Source of the DNA: Castor canadensis
Taxonomy: Eukaryota > Chordata > Mammalia > Rodentia > Castoridae
Direction of reading: 5' to 3'
Length of the DNA stretch: 64,000 nucleotides
Assembly (NCBI RefSeq): GCF_047511655.1
Contig: NC_133387.1
Coordinates: 25,166,353-25,230,352, forward strand
Positions 33,710-47,314 of the stretch are shown here, one piece after another (position 1 is the stretch's first letter; each line of letters opens with the position of its first letter). The position numbers and the translations under genes are program-made. Below the pieces are notes generated by a model, which searched no databases, was not told the origin of the DNA, and saw only the letters and a list, made by a program, of their open reading frames with translations.

Positions 33710-33800
33710 ATTTATTTATGTGTAATGCTGGGGATCAAACTTAGGTCCTCATACATGCTAATCAAGCACTCTTCCACTGAACTGTGCCCCAGCCTACAGT
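33710..33800 (-). repeat. ID SINE
   Basis: 'taatgctggggatcaaactt' to 'ctgtgccccagcc'. Confidence 0.85.
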
Positions 33801-34087
33801 TAAGATTGTTTTTACATACACTCTCTCCTCATTCTTTAATAGTTGTACTGTAGCTGTCAGACCATGTGAGCATTAAGATAACACTTCTTCCTTTGTTTAC
33901 TTTTGGTTGTCCTTGTAAAACTAGTTTATTTATTCACCTGTCCTTATGTTGATGCCTCACTGTTTTTAGTCATTTTGGTTGTATGAAGTTCAATTGTTTA
34001 GACTCAGAGTATTTAATAGGAAGGGCTCTGGGAGTAATCATCTCAATTCTTGTATATAACAGTCTGTGGCTTTTATAATTGAAAGTT

Positions 34088-34205
34088 AGAGCCAGGTGTC
34101 CTGCTGCATGCTTGTATCAATCCAACACAGGATTGTGAGTTTCAGGCCAGCCTGGGCTACATAGCAAGACCCTGTCTCAAAACAAAATAAAAAATCCAAA
34201 CTAAC
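34088..34205 (+). repeat. B1 SINE
   Basis: 'caggccagcctgggctacat', 'agcaagaccctgtctcaaaa'; left end diverged. Confidence 0.85.
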
Positions 34206-34611
34206 TAAAAAAGGAAATCCGTTTGACTGGATATAAAATCTTTATCATATTTTCTTAGTAACTTCAGCACCTTGTTCATTTTGTTCTGCCATGAAGTGTT
34301 CTGGTGGTCAAAGTCACTTGTTATTTTTATCTAAGTGTCCAAATCATTTTATTCTTTTCTTGAAGTATATTGATTATATTACTAGAATATGTCTTGATAC
34401 TGATTGTTCTGGGTCAGTATTCTAAGGTACATGGTATGCTTTTTTTATGTATAGTTTCTTGTCTCCACCCTTCCCCCTCAATTCTAAGAACATTTTCTTG
34501 AATTATATTTTGGTAATCATTCTGTTCCCTTGTTAGATTTTCATCAGTGACTCCTGTTATGTTATGTATATATTGACCTTCTTTGCCTTTTTTCAAGTTT
34601 GTCACTGTTTT

Positions 34612-34985
34612 AGTCTGTTTCCTGTTACTATAGTGAAATACCTCAGGTCAGGTACTGTGTAAGGAAGAGTTATTTAGGTTCATAATTGTGGTGGTTCAAA
34701 GGGCATAGTACTGGCATTAGCTGGGCTCTATAGAGAACCTCATGGCAGGTAGCATCAAGGGGGATGCCATTATGGAGGCTAGCATGTCAGAGAGAAAGAT
34801 AACATGGTGAGATGAGAAGCCAGAGAGAGGCGAGGGGCCAGAAATAATCTCTCATTACCCCCACCCTCCACCTCCTAGAGGTCCCACCATGTCTTAACAT
34901 TGCACCCAGCATAGTCCGTTTTTTTCTGCCATTCAAGCTAACACATGAACCCTTAGGGAGACAAACTGTATCCAAACCATAGTAG
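34612..34985 (-). repeat. MaLR LTR (MST/THE1-like), antisense
   Basis: 'tagtctgtttcctgttacta', 'tagtgaaatacctcaggtc' and 'actgtatccaaaccatag' match the complement of MaLR LTR ends. Confidence 0.75.
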
Positions 34986-35119
34986 TCATTTACTTGAATT
35001 TTTAAAATCTTTTTCAAAAAAGAAAAACTATTTTCTTTTTTTGTTTCTTCTTAAGATATTATCTCATGTGTTTAGTCACACTTAGGAAATTCATCATAGT
35101 CTTCATACCTAACGTGATT

Positions 35120-35177
35120 TCCTCCCTCCCTTCCTCTCTCCCTCCCTCCCTTCCTCTCTCCCTCCCTCCCTTCCTCT
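35120..35177 (+). repeat. (CCCTCCCTTCCTCTCT)n tract
   Basis: Short pyrimidine repeat of about 3 units. Confidence 0.9.
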
Positions 35178-35612
35178 TTTGGTGGGACTGAGATTTGAAC
35201 TTGGGGCTTCATGCTTCTTTTTTTTTGTGCCTTTGCAGTCTGAACTCAGGCCCTACACCTTGAGCTACTCCACCAGTCCTTTTTTGTGAAGGGTTTTTTT
35301 GAGATAGGATCCCGTGAACTATTTCCTCAGGCTGGCTTTGATCCATGAGCTTCTTGATCTCTGCCTCCTGAGTAGCCAGGGTTACAGGCATGAGTCACTG
35401 GCTCCTGGCAGGACTTTGCACCTGACAAATCAGGCACTCTACTGCTTGAGCCATGCCTCCAGTCCATTTTTTTGCTGTGGTTATTTTGGAGAAGGGGCCT
35501 CAAGAACTATTTGTTTGGGCTGGCCTAGAACCTTGATCTTCTCAATCTCAGCCTCCCAAATAGTTAGGATTAAAGACGTGAGCCACTGGTTTCCAGCTCA
35601 TTTATTTTTTGA
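35178..35612 (-). repeat. Type B composite SINE interrupted by a Type A SINE
   Basis: The host's antisense ID-like part begins at 35178, breaks at about 35218 and resumes at about 35410 ('caggcactctactgcttgag'). Between them lies a nearly full type A copy (about 35225-35408). Confidence 0.8.
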
Positions 35613-36154
35613 AGTTGTTTAGTTAATTTTTGAAATAGTAGGCTAGATCTGTGTTTTCAATCCTTTTTTGGTAGGGGTGTTACTCTGTTTATTATTCTCT
35701 TTTCCCTCCCATACCTGTAGGTGACATTTGACCTTGATTGTCTATTTGCTTATTTTTTTGTGAGCGTAGTTTTCTGAACTTTTAGAGGATGGTGAGGGTA
35801 AGAATATTTCCATCTTCGTGGGACTTCCTTTCCTGTTACTTACGGCAGCCTGATTTCTGAGATTTCCTAGCTTTGTTCTCGCCTTTTACTCCTTTAGTTC
35901 TCTTATTCTTGTTCTATATAATTTTGATCCCATTCACAACAGTTTCTCCTCAGCTTGAGGCCCTTTTCTGACTCTTCAGTTTAAAGGTTTTAAAGAAACT
36001 TAAACTTGTTTGACCCCCTTCAGACCTTATGTAGGCCTCTATAGACTTACCTGCTGTTGGATTTGGCAAAACCTCTTCCATTTTCAACTGCAGTCCTCAT
36101 ATTGTCTGCATGTAGTTTTTAGTGAATACCTGTTGGCTCTTTTGGTCTTCCTCT

Positions 36155-36355
36155 ATTTTTTTGGTGGTTCTGGGGTTCAAACTCAGGGCCTCATGCTCAG
36201 GCACTTTACTACTTGAGCCACCAGCCCTTTTTTGTGCTGGGTATTTTCAGGATAAAGTCTTGAGAACTATTTGCTGGCTTTGAACTGCTAGCCTCCTGAT
36301 CTGTGCCTCCTGAAATAGCTAGGATTACAGATGTGCGCCACCTTGCCTGGCTCTT
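36155..36355 (-). repeat. Type A composite SINE
   Basis: Antisense; 'ggttctggggttcaaactca' to 'gtgcgccaccttgcctgg'. Confidence 0.88.
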
Positions 36356-36506
36356 CCTATGTTTGTGGGTCTATTAGATACCCTGTCGCTTGCCTCTGCT
36401 TTACTTTAGGAATTTGCTTAGGCCATTTATATTACCTTTTTCTGTATCTTGAGTTGCTGGTTGTCTATTTTGGGAAAGATCTTGAGGAATAATTATATAT
36501 TACTTT

Positions 36507-36596
36507 TTTTTTTGTGGTACTGGGGTTTGTACTTAGGGCCTTTAGCTTGCTAGGCAGGCACTCTGGCACTTGAGCCACACCTCTAGTCCAGTTATG
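36507..36596 (-). repeat. ID-like SINE
   Basis: 'ggtactggggtttgtactta' to 'cacacctctagtcc'. Confidence 0.85.
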
Positions 36597-36639
36597 TATT
36601 ACTTGTGAAGTGCTCTGTCTTTATAAGAAATTGAATAGA

Positions 36640-36836
36640 GCCAGCACCAGTGGCTTACCTTTGTAATCCTAGCTATTCAGGAGGCAGAGAAAAGGAGATC
36701 ACAAGCAAATAGTTCAAGAGACCCTATCTTGAAAAAAACTCTTCACTAAAAAGAAGGACTGGCAGAATGACTCAAGTGGTAAGAGTACCTATCAAGTGTG
36801 AGGCTCTGAGTTCAAGTGGTGCCAAAAATAAAAGAA
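36640..36836 (+). repeat. Type A composite SINE
   Basis: B1 head with an internal deletion, tail 'actggcagaatgactcaag'. Confidence 0.85.
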
Positions 36837-36847
36837 GTTGAATAGAA

Positions 36848-36970
36848 GGCTAGGATTGGTTTATTCTGTAATTCCAGCAGTAGGAGGCTGAGGCAGGAGG
36901 ATTGAGAGTTTGAGAACAGCCTTGTCTACATAGTGACATCTTTTCTCAAACAAAACAAAACCCAAACAAA
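36848..36970 (+). repeat. B1 SINE
   Basis: 'ctgtaattccagcagtagg', 'gctgaggcaggaggattg'. Confidence 0.8.
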
Positions 36971-36974
36971 TCTA

Positions 36975-38131
<1,157 letters not shown>

Positions 38132-38194
38132 TAACATCATTAGGCTTTAAGTTTAAGAATGTAAGATAATATTAAACTTACAGACACATTGCTA

Positions 38195-38405
38195 CTGCTT
38201 TTTTTTTTTTTTTTTTTGGTGTGACTGGGGTTTGAACTGAGGGCTTTTTGCTTCCAAAGTGGGCATTCTACTGTTTGAGCCACACCTCTAGTCCATTTTG
38301 CTCTGGTTATTTTGCAGATGGTATCTCGAATCTTGAGAATTATTTGCCTGCTGTCCTTGAATCATGATTCTCTTTATTTCAGCCTTCCAGGTAGCTAGGA
38401 TAACG
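38195..38405 (-). repeat. Type B composite SINE
   Basis: Antisense, 130 bp after exon 2: poly-T, ID-like part, 'cacctctagtccattttgct', B1 part. Confidence 0.85.
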
Positions 38406-38409
38406 CTTA

Positions 38410-39318
<909 letters not shown>

Positions 39319-39469
39319 TAAGTAATTTATATTGACAGCATATTAGCATTTGTAATTGCCATTAAGCTACACAGAGAAATTTGTTGTCAGTATTTAGTCA
39401 TCTATTTCCCTAAATTGTTAATATAGAAATACATATTATTAACCTTTGTTTAAATTTAAATGCTACAGG

Positions 39470-39565
39470 GCTGGAGGCATGGCTCAAGTGGTAGAGCGCC
39501 TGCCTGGCAAGCATGAAGCCCTGAGTTCAAAGCCCAGCACCATGAAAAAAAAATTAAAATTAAAT
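39470..39565 (+). repeat. ID-like SINE, type B tail
   Basis: 'gctggaggcatggctcaag' to 'caaagcccagcaccatg', A-rich tail. Confidence 0.88.
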
Positions 39566-39623
39566 AAAGCTTAAATGCTATAGAAATATGTGGAATGTAA
39601 AAGATCCTCAAAAAAAATTTTTA

Positions 39624-40759
39624 TTTATTTTATTTTATTTATTTATTTATTGTTGATAATTACATGTGATATATTTATTTTATTTTTTTTTATTTTATTA
39701 TTCATATGTGCATACAAGGCTTGGGTCATTTCTCCACCCCTGCCCCCACCCCCTCCCTTACCACCTACTCCGCCCCCTCCCTTTCCCCCCCACCCCCTCA
39801 ATACCCAGCAGAAACTATTTTGCCCTTATTTCTAATTTTGTTGTAGAGAGAGTATAAGCCATAATAGGAAGGAACAAGGGTTTTTGCTGCTTGAGATAAG
39901 GATAGCTATACAGGGAGTTGACTAACATTAATTTCCTGTGCGTGTGTGTTACCTTCTAGGTTAATTCTTTTTGATCTCACCTTTTCTCTAATTCCTGGTC
40001 CCCTTTTCCTGTTGGCCTCAGTTGCTTTTAAGGTATCTGCTTTAGTTTGTCTGCATTAAGGGCAACAAATGCTAGCTAATTTTTTAGGTGTCTTACCTAT
40101 ACTCACACCTCCCTTGTGTGCTCTCGCTTTTATCATGTGCTCAAAGTCCAATCCCATTGTTGTGTTTGCCCTTGATCTAATGTCCACATATGAGGGAGAA
40201 CATACGATTTTTGGTCTTTTGGGCCAGGCTAACCTCACTCAGAATGATGTTCTCCAATTCCATCCATTTACCAGCGAATGATAACATTTCATTCTTCTTC
40301 ATGGCTGCATAAAATTCCATTGTGTATAAATACCACATTTTCTTAATCCATTCGTCAGTAGTGGGGCATCTTGGCTGTTTCCATAACTTGGCTATTGTGA
40401 ATAGTGCCGCAATAAACATGGGTGTGCAGGTGCCTCTGGAGTAACCTGTGTCACAGTCTTTTGGGTATATCCCCAAGAGTGGTATTGCTGGATCAAATGG
40501 TAGATCAATGTCTAGCTTTTTAAGTAGCCTCCAAATTTTTTTCCAGAGTGGTTGTACTAGTCTACATTCCCACCAACAGTGTAAGAGGGTTCCTTTTTCC
40601 CCACATCCTCGCCAACACCTGTTGTTGGCGGTGTTGCTAATGATGGCTATTCTAACAGGGGTGAGGTGCAATCTTAGTGTGGTTTTAATTTGCATTTCCT
40701 TTATTGCTAGAGATGGTGAGCATTTTTTCATGTGTTTTTTGGCCATTTGAATTTCTTCT
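39624..40759 (-). mobile_element. L1 insertion, 5'-truncated, with ORF2 C-terminus
   Basis: Antisense to TNPO3. 40177-40746 reads open for 189 codons on the minus strand and encodes the C-terminal end of L1 ORF2p ('[19 protein letters not shown]', '[11 protein letters not shown]' are family signatures). It is followed by the 3' UTR with a G-rich block and an A-rich tail. Flanks carry a 16-bp direct repeat with one mismatch (39608-39623 and 40760-40775), so this is one insertion event. It lacks the reverse transcriptase and endonuclease and cannot move by itself. The tail is two A-rich tracts around about 22 bp of non-L1 sequence. Confidence 0.9.
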
Positions 40760-40869
40760 TCAAAAATAATTTTTAAATCTCAAATAGAATGTATCTTAAA
40801 GCCTTTATGGATAGTTTTTTTTTTTTTTTTTAAAGGAAAACTTAATATTAAGATGATTATTAAATAAAT

Positions 40870-41345
40870 AAATAAATAAATAAAATGGACACTGTCCTCT
40901 TTCCCTGCCTTTTGTATCTTATAATTAACCACTCTTAATGCTGGTCATATAGTCCCGCTTACTTTTCTGTAAGTATTTTAAAATAAATACGTTATTTTTG
41001 TAACCATATTCCTACATTCAGCCAGATTTAATTTGTTTCATACCTTTTTTTCACTTAATACATTGTGGTTGTCTTTTCATTTTACAACATACAGATGTTA
41101 TTTCTGTTGTTAAAAGCTACAGGTATGTTTGTTGAATGACTGGTCTTCTGTCTAATGTTGGAGGACATTAATATGTTCCCACCGTTTTGATGTTATAAAA
41201 ATATTGCAGTATACACCTTTATAGATTGTCTTTGCCTGAGCATTTTCTGAAAGTTAGGTTGCTGAAAGTGGAATTGCTGAGTCAAAGATTTTGCGACTTG
41301 AAATTTCGATTGGAAGAGCTTTCCAGGTGTCTTTCCAAAAGATTG
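40870..41345 (-). repeat. Ancient L1 remnant, antisense
   Basis: 'cacttaatacattgtggttg', 'gtggaattgctgagtcaaag' are the antisense of old L1M 3' ends. Starts after an (AAAT)n run at 40861-40884. Confidence 0.6.
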
Positions 41346-41474
41346 TATCTATGTGTAAAAGATTATATTTTTTTCTCTTCTCCTTAACAGTAGTGGGAGT
41401 TCCGCTTTTGTGGTCTTGAACTGTTTTGATGGGCTATTATTTTTTGTGACTGTATAATTTCTGGCTTTAAATAA

Positions 41475-41678
<204 letters not shown>

Positions 41679-42189
41679 TGAGTTGCTGTGTAGGGACAAA
41701 AAGCCATTGTGGTTATTTTATAATCTAGTTGCATTTTTGTGAAATAGCTTCCTTTCAAAATTTGGCAATGATAGTACTTTGGCATTTCTATAGCACTTCA
41801 TGGTACAAAATACTTTCAAAATCTGTACTCCTTGAGCTTTCTTCTATGAAATCCTGTGGGAGTAATGATAGAGCTTTTCCATTCTATGAATGGGAAACAG
41901 GCTTTGGAGTTACACAACCATTAATTCAGAATTTGAACTGAGGTTTTCTGATTGTAGTATACCCTATACTGTTCTAGTATTTCATGCTACAAGCTGTTGG
42001 CTGTTGATAAAGAACCATGCTAAAGGAAAAAAGTGAAGTAAACTTACTTTACTAAGGAAAAGATCCTCTCAAAGACAAACTGAAATTTTGATAGGGTAAT
42101 ATCATAATTATATATTAGCTAATACATTTTTTTAAAATTAACGTACTAGGTCTCTCTTGATTAGTTGAAAATTTTAATGCTTTTAGATA

Positions 42190-42390
42190 GACCAGGGGTG
42201 GTAAATTCATGGTAGATGGGCTGCTATTTTTGCAAATAAAGTTTTGTTAGAACACAGCTGGGCCTATTTGGTTACGTGTCCATGTCTATTATTTAAGACT
42301 ATATCAGCAGAATTCATAGTTTTCACAGAGACATATGCCCTGCAAAGCCTAAAATATTTACTATCTGTCCCTTAAATGAAAGTGTCTACT
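42190..42390 (-). repeat. hAT-type DNA transposon remnant (Charlie-like)
   Basis: Complement shows 'acagatagtaaatattttag', 'ggctttgcagggcatatgt', 'aacaaaactttatttgcaaa', and a 'cagggg'-type end near 42192. A non-autonomous fossil. Confidence 0.6.
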
Positions 42391-42699
42391 TGTTTCCAAA
42401 ATAGACAGTATTAAATTGATTAGTCCATGTCTCATTTTTAGGTCTTGAACCCAGGGCCTTTCCTGATAGGTGTGCATAGGTCTTCATAGTCCAGTCTTAA
42501 TTTTCTCAACGTAGTTACAGTAGATTATTTTTCAAGGATTTAAGTACTTCTGGAACATCATAGGTCTATTTGAGAAAACAAAATTTTGTTAAAAATTATA
42601 TTCCATTTGGTGTTAAATTTATTGTAAAATTATTTTAAGTTAAATATATGTTTAATTTTTTTAATTGGTCATTTATTCTAAAGAAGTAGAGTGTGTATA

Positions 42700-42718
42700 T
42701 ATATATATAATGTATGTA

Positions 42719-42735
<17 letters not shown>
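42700..42735 (+). repeat. (TA)n tract
   Basis: Alternating TA with one 'atgt' interruption, then poly-T. Confidence 0.9.
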
Positions 42736-42739
<4 letters not shown>

Positions 42740-42749
<10 letters not shown>

Positions 42750-42860
42750 GGTGCCTGGGATTGAGTGTTTTTTGTTTTTTTTTTGGTGGTGCCAGGGTTT
42801 GAACTCAGGGCCTCACGCTTGCTACACAGGTGCTCTACCACTTAAGCCACTCTACCAGGA
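42740..42860 (-). repeat. ID-like SINE with extra partial copy
   Basis: A short 'ggtgcctgggattgag' piece, then 'ggtgccagggtttgaactca' to 'cactctaccagg'. Confidence 0.8.
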
Positions 42861-42939
42861 AGAAGTAGTATTTTAGAAAATAAAGAGCAATTATATTCAA
42901 ACCTCTTAGAGATCATATCCTGTATTTTTATTTAGTTAC

Positions 42940-43026
42940 TTATATTTGGTTTGGAGTATGAGGAACTAAACTCAGGGCCTCATGAGTACTAGACAAGCAC
43001 TTGATTGGTGAGCTACAACCTCAGTT
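42940..43026 (-). repeat. ID SINE, diverged
   Basis: 'gaggaactaaactcaggg' to 'gctacaacctcagtt'. Confidence 0.7.
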
Positions 43027-43042
43027 CTTTTTGTTTGTTTGT

Positions 43043-43236
43043 TATTTTGGTGGTACTGGGGTTTGAACTCAAGGCTTCACATTTGGAAAGCAGGTGTTCT
43101 TCTAGGCCAAACCTCAAGCCCATTTTGCTCTGGGGTTTTGTGGACTATTTGCCCAGGCTGACCTTGAACCTCAATCCTTACGATCACAATCTGCCAGGTA
43201 GCTAGGATTATAGCTGGAGTCACCTGTGCCTAGCTC
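43043..43236 (-). repeat. Type B composite SINE
   Basis: Antisense; 'acctcaagcccattttgct', B1 part to 'acctgtgcctagctc'. Confidence 0.82.
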
Positions 43237-43244
43237 TTTTTGTT

Positions 43245-43395
43245 TGTTTATTGAGATGGTGTTTGTTTATTGGCAGGGGGTCATTTCACTGTTTCCCAGG
43301 CTATCTCAGAACTCCTAGGCTCAAGTGATCTGGTGCCTCAGCCTCCTGTGTAGCTAGGACTACAGGCATGCCACTGCCATTGCATTGGCTGTTGT
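43245..43395 (-). repeat. B1 SINE
   Basis: 'cccaggctatctcagaactc', 'cctcagcctcctgtgtagct'. Confidence 0.75.
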
Positions 43396-43422
43396 TGACC
43401 CTTTGATATGTATCCTTTATAA

Positions 43423-43464
<42 letters not shown>
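43423..43464 (+). repeat. (GATA)n microsatellite
   Basis: About ten uninterrupted GATA units. Confidence 0.97.
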
Positions 43465-44195
43465 TTTTTTAACCAAATGAGATTATATTTTACTTACTCT
43501 TCTGCACCCCACTTTTTCAGTCATCTTTCCACTTTAGAAAATTTTCATATCAGTTTTCAGACCATGTTTACATTTCCCCACTTATTACAGAGTTTTTGTA
43601 AATGATACCTGCTTTAGAGCCATGCCTGTTTTAAGTTTGTAATTACAGCTCCCTTTCCTCTTCCCTTTTCAAAATGTAATGGTTTGTTGAAAAGATTGTC
43701 CCAATTGTTGTAGCAAATGTCTTATGTTCTAGATTTTCTGATTGCTTCTTTCTTGTTTCATATAGCTTGTTTTTGTAGTCTCTTTATTTCATCTAATTGG
43801 AAATTTAAAAGTAGTCCTACTCATTAGGGGCTTGTCAAAAGAATTAGGCCTTATGCCCTAAGGCATCCATTGGATGTAATGAATTGTCTGCTTGTCATTA
43901 ATAAGGAAAGTAAGTATATCCTGAGGATACTTGAGAAAATAGTCACTGAGATCCTTTTCTTTAGGGTTTAATTCTTTCTCAGAATCCCGTTGAGAAAAAC
44001 AGAAACTTGATGGGTTAGTTTAAAAAAGTTAAACAGTTTTGTCCAAAACATACCTTAGTTATTTCATGCTGCATCTTCTCAGAAGTTATATGATATTTGG
44101 ATAATAGGGCATTAATGATACTAGGAGTGACCACTGGATGAAGGTGATGATAGTCTGATTTTTCCCTTTTTTTAAATTTTGCTTTCTTTTTCTTT
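43465..44195. other. Unique intron 4 DNA
   Basis: No repeat recognised; no exon. Confidence 0.5.
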
Positions 44196-44197
44196 TT

Positions 44198-44281
44198 TTC
44201 CCTTGGCACTGGGGTTTGAATTCAGGGTCTCACACTTGCTAGGCAGGTGCTCTACTACTTGAGCCACTCCACCAGCCCTAC
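44198..44281 (-). repeat. ID-like SINE
   Basis: 'ggcactggggtttgaattca' to 'cactccaccagccc'. Confidence 0.88.
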
Positions 44282-44385
44282 TTTCCCTTTTGTAATGTAA
44301 TTTGTTTAGCTTGTTATTTTAGGAATGCCTAATTTTTATTATCAGCCTTCTACCTCATTGTTTTAAGTTTTTGTTGATAATCTTT

Positions 44386-44503
44386 TTTTATTATCATATT
44401 GTTGTACTGGGGTACATTGTGACATTTACAGAAATGCTTACAAATTATCTTAGTTAAATTCACCTTTTTCATCCTTCTCTTTTATCTCCCCTTTCCCCCA
44501 TTA
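44386..44503 (-). mobile_element. Short L1 3' end with target-site duplication
   Basis: 118 bp: T-rich start, 'ggtacattgtgacatttaca', 'aatgcttacaaattatctta', then C-rich. Flanked by perfect 13-bp repeats gttgataatcttt at 44373-44385 and 44504-44516. An older L1 3' UTR type than the copies at 26160, 39624 and 53342; 63513-63600 has the same type. Confidence 0.8.
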
Positions 44504-44687
44504 GTTGATAATCTTTAGTTAATAATTTTATTATGGCTTGTAAAATGTTGTTTTACTAATTCTGTCATTCCTTTTATTTATGTCTTAGTTGGCATTTTTC
44601 TGAATTCCTATCAGAAAGATAGAATGCATCTTGAGTTTTAAAATTTTCTACTCACAAAATGAAGATTTGGGGTTGTGTGGGCACCCC

Positions 44688-44986
44688 CCCCCCACCCCGT
44701 ACTGGAGTTTGAACTCAGAGCTTTGTGGTTACTAGGAGCTGTACCACTTTGTGCTTTACTTAGTTTTTGAATAAGGTCTTGACATTTATGCCCAAGGTGA
44801 CCTGGACCATGATCTTCCTGTTTATACTTCCTGTGTAGCTTAGGTGACAGGCTTGAGCCACCACACTTAACTTACTTGAGATAGTGTCTCAGTAACTTTT
44901 GCCCAGACTGGCAGTCCTTCTGATCTCTGCCTCCTGAGCAGCTAGGATTACAGGTGTCAGTCATCATGCCTGTCTCTAAAGATTTG
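44688..44986 (-). repeat. Trimeric SINE (B1-B1-ID)
   Basis: Antisense order ID-like ('actggagtttgaactcagag'), B1 ('ggtgacctggaccatgatc'), B1 ('agactggcagtccttctga'). Confidence 0.75.
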
Positions 44987-45067
44987 TTTTAGATCTGTTT
45001 TAAAGCAGTTTTCTTCTTCAGTGTGATTTTTTTTTTTTTTCCACTTTTTGTATCTTTTTTTTTTTCT

Positions 45068-45153
45068 TAAGGTGGCAGTGGAATTTGGTCTCAGGATCTC
45101 ATGCTTGCTAGGCAGGTGCTCTTAACACCTGATCTACTCTGCCAGCCCTGTGA
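45068..45153 (-). repeat. ID-like SINE
   Basis: 'agtggaatttggtctcagga' to 'ctactctgccagccc'. Confidence 0.82.
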
Positions 45154-45307
45154 TTTTCTGTTTTTTGAAGTATTGTGGACTTAAGGGGTTTTGTTCATTT
45201 GAACAGGAGCATTTAAATATGAATTATTAACTGCAATGGGAGGGTGCTACAGTAATGAGAGGGGGTCTAGTAAGAAGTAAAGAGAATGCTAAAGAATATG
45301 GAAATAA

Positions 45308-45515
45308 ATCTGGGTGCTGGTGCCTCATACCTGTAATCCTAGCTATTTGGGAGGCAGAGGTCAGGAGGATTGGAGTTTCAAGCCAGCCCAGGCAAATAGT
45401 TTTCGAGACCCTATCTGGAAAATGCCTGACACAAAAAGAGCTGATGGAGTAGCTCAAGTAGTAGAATGCCTGCTAGTAAGCGTGAGGCCCTGAGTTCAAA
45501 CCCCAATATTGCCCC
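45308..45515 (+). repeat. Type A composite SINE
   Basis: Full B1 head, linker 'tgcctgacacaaaaagagc', ID-like tail. Confidence 0.9.
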
Positions 45516-45797
45516 TCTTTCCAAATTCCCCCAAACTGAAATGCCATTCATAGAGCATAAAGACCAAGCAGTTGTATAATGAGTTTATATGAAGGGCTTC
45601 AACGATTCAAGAGGAGAGTCTATGAATCAGTGTGTATCAGTACTAACAAAGAAATCTCTCAGAGGCTCTGATTCATGTAAGTAAACTTAGTACTGTATAC
45701 TGTTTGCTACTTTCAGCTCTGAACCTTATTAAAGTTTATTCCTGCTATAAGAATTCTTCTTAGGTGCATTAATTTGTTCATTGCAATATGTTAATGT

Positions 45798-46023
45798 CAG
45801 CCAGGTGCCAGTGACTCAAGCCTGTAATCCTAACTACTTGGGAGACTGAGATAGGAGGATCATGGTTCAAAGCCAGTCTGGACAAGTAGTTTCCTAGACT
45901 CGCATCTCCAAAATAACCAAAGCAAAATGGACTGGCAGTGTGGCTCAATCAGTAGAGTGCCTCCTTTGTGAGTACAAAGCCCTGAATTCAAACCCTAGTC
46001 CCATCATAAACAAAAAAAAAAAG
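45798..46023 (+). repeat. Type B composite SINE
   Basis: Linker 'tccaaaataaccaaagcaaa', tail 'actggcagtgtggctcaatc'. Confidence 0.9.
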
Positions 46024-46221
46024 TGTCATAGCACTTTCTAAACTGAGCATTTTAGTGACCCCAGGCAACTGCTGGCATCTCTAAATGTTTGTGTCTTGAG
46101 GATCAAGGGAACAAAGGGCCCCAGAAAATCTTTAAGAACATTTGGCTAGAAGAGCTACTTAATCTGAGGAGTGGAACTTAGTGTTTTCCAGTTATTTCTA
46201 CAAGTACTTTCTCCTTTAATG

Positions 46222-46480
46222 CAGGGGTTCTCAACTCTTCTTTTCCACTGTCCCTCTTTCCATAGATATATACTATTGCGGGTTCATTTGTTGTTTTAGA
46301 CAGTGACATGCCTCTCAGAAGTCATTCATAGCCTAGACATAAACTCATGGAAATAGTTGTACTTATATGTTAATTCTCCTGCAAGTTAGATACAGCTCCA
46401 CCCTTCTTCCACAAGCATATATAAAGCAGCATACACACGGTAAATGGAAATGAGCAGAAATGAATGTGGGTTTTTTTTTT
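46222..46480 (+). repeat. Possible hAT/MER5-like remnant
   Basis: Begins 'caggggttctcaactcttc', close to the hAT terminal 'cagtggttctcaac'; the rest is too diverged to name. Confidence 0.35.
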
Positions 46481-46907
46481 GTCTTTTGGGGGCTATATTT
46501 TGGTGCTGAATTAAATAGGGCCTTATATACACTTAACACTTCTTAGCTACCTACCAGCTGAGTCCCAAGTCTGCATTAAGTCAATTTTTAAAAATAAGAA
46601 ATTGCTTAGAAATCAGGTTATGATACTATTAGTTACAAATATTCTGTTTCCATATGTTCTCAATGTTTTCTGTCACTCTTTGGTAATATTCTAATTATTG
46701 TCATTATATATTATTGCATAATAATATACTAAGTAAGATCATAGTAATATATTAAGTCTGCCTGCTAGTAGTTGTTTCTTTAGAATGAGATCCTTGATTA
46801 TTAATGGGATATTTGTTCTGTATATGAAAAAGCAAATAGAGTGATTTGGAGATGAGCAAGAGTGTTGTGATTAAGATTGATAGCTTTCGAAATAGGAACT
46901 TTTTTTT

Positions 46908-47097
46908 TTTTTCAGTACTCAGCTTGAACTTAGGGCCTATACCGTAAGCCACACCACTAGCCCTTTTTTTGTGATGGGTTTTTTTTGAGATAGGGTCTCA
47001 AGAACTATTTTTCTGGGCTGGCTTCGAACCACGATCCTCCTGATCTCTGCCTCCCAAGTAGCTAGGATTTCAGGTGCCCACTGGTGTCTAGCTGAAA
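46908..47097 (-). repeat. Type A composite SINE
   Basis: Antisense with a shortened ID-like part; B1 part 'gggctggcttcgaaccacga'. Confidence 0.88.
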
Positions 47098-47119
47098 TGC
47101 GATTTCTTAATGTTGCTTC

Positions 47120-47312
47120 TTGGCTGTGCTATTTATTAGTTGTGCCACATTGAAGAAATTACTTAGCCCCTCTGCCTCAGTTTCCTCATTTCTGTAATAG
47201 TATAATAATAGCATTTCTTGAGGATTTAGTGAGTTAATGAATGTCAAGGTCTTAAAGCAGTTTCTGGCACATAGTAAGGGCTCAGTAAATGATACTTATG
47301 ATGACTGGTCAG
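47120..47312 (+). repeat. MIR SINE
   Basis: Clear MIR core: 'tctgcctcagtttcctcatt', 'aataatagcatttcttgagg', 'tctggcacatagtaagggct'. Confidence 0.85.
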
Positions 47313-47314
47313 TT

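Noticed and set aside
40177..40746. 189-codon frame as a gene
   Set aside because: It is the C-terminal end of L1 ORF2 in a 5'-truncated insertion.
43423..43464. Regular short repeat as a CRISPR-like array
   Set aside because: Plain (GATA)n microsatellite without spacers, in a mammalian intron.
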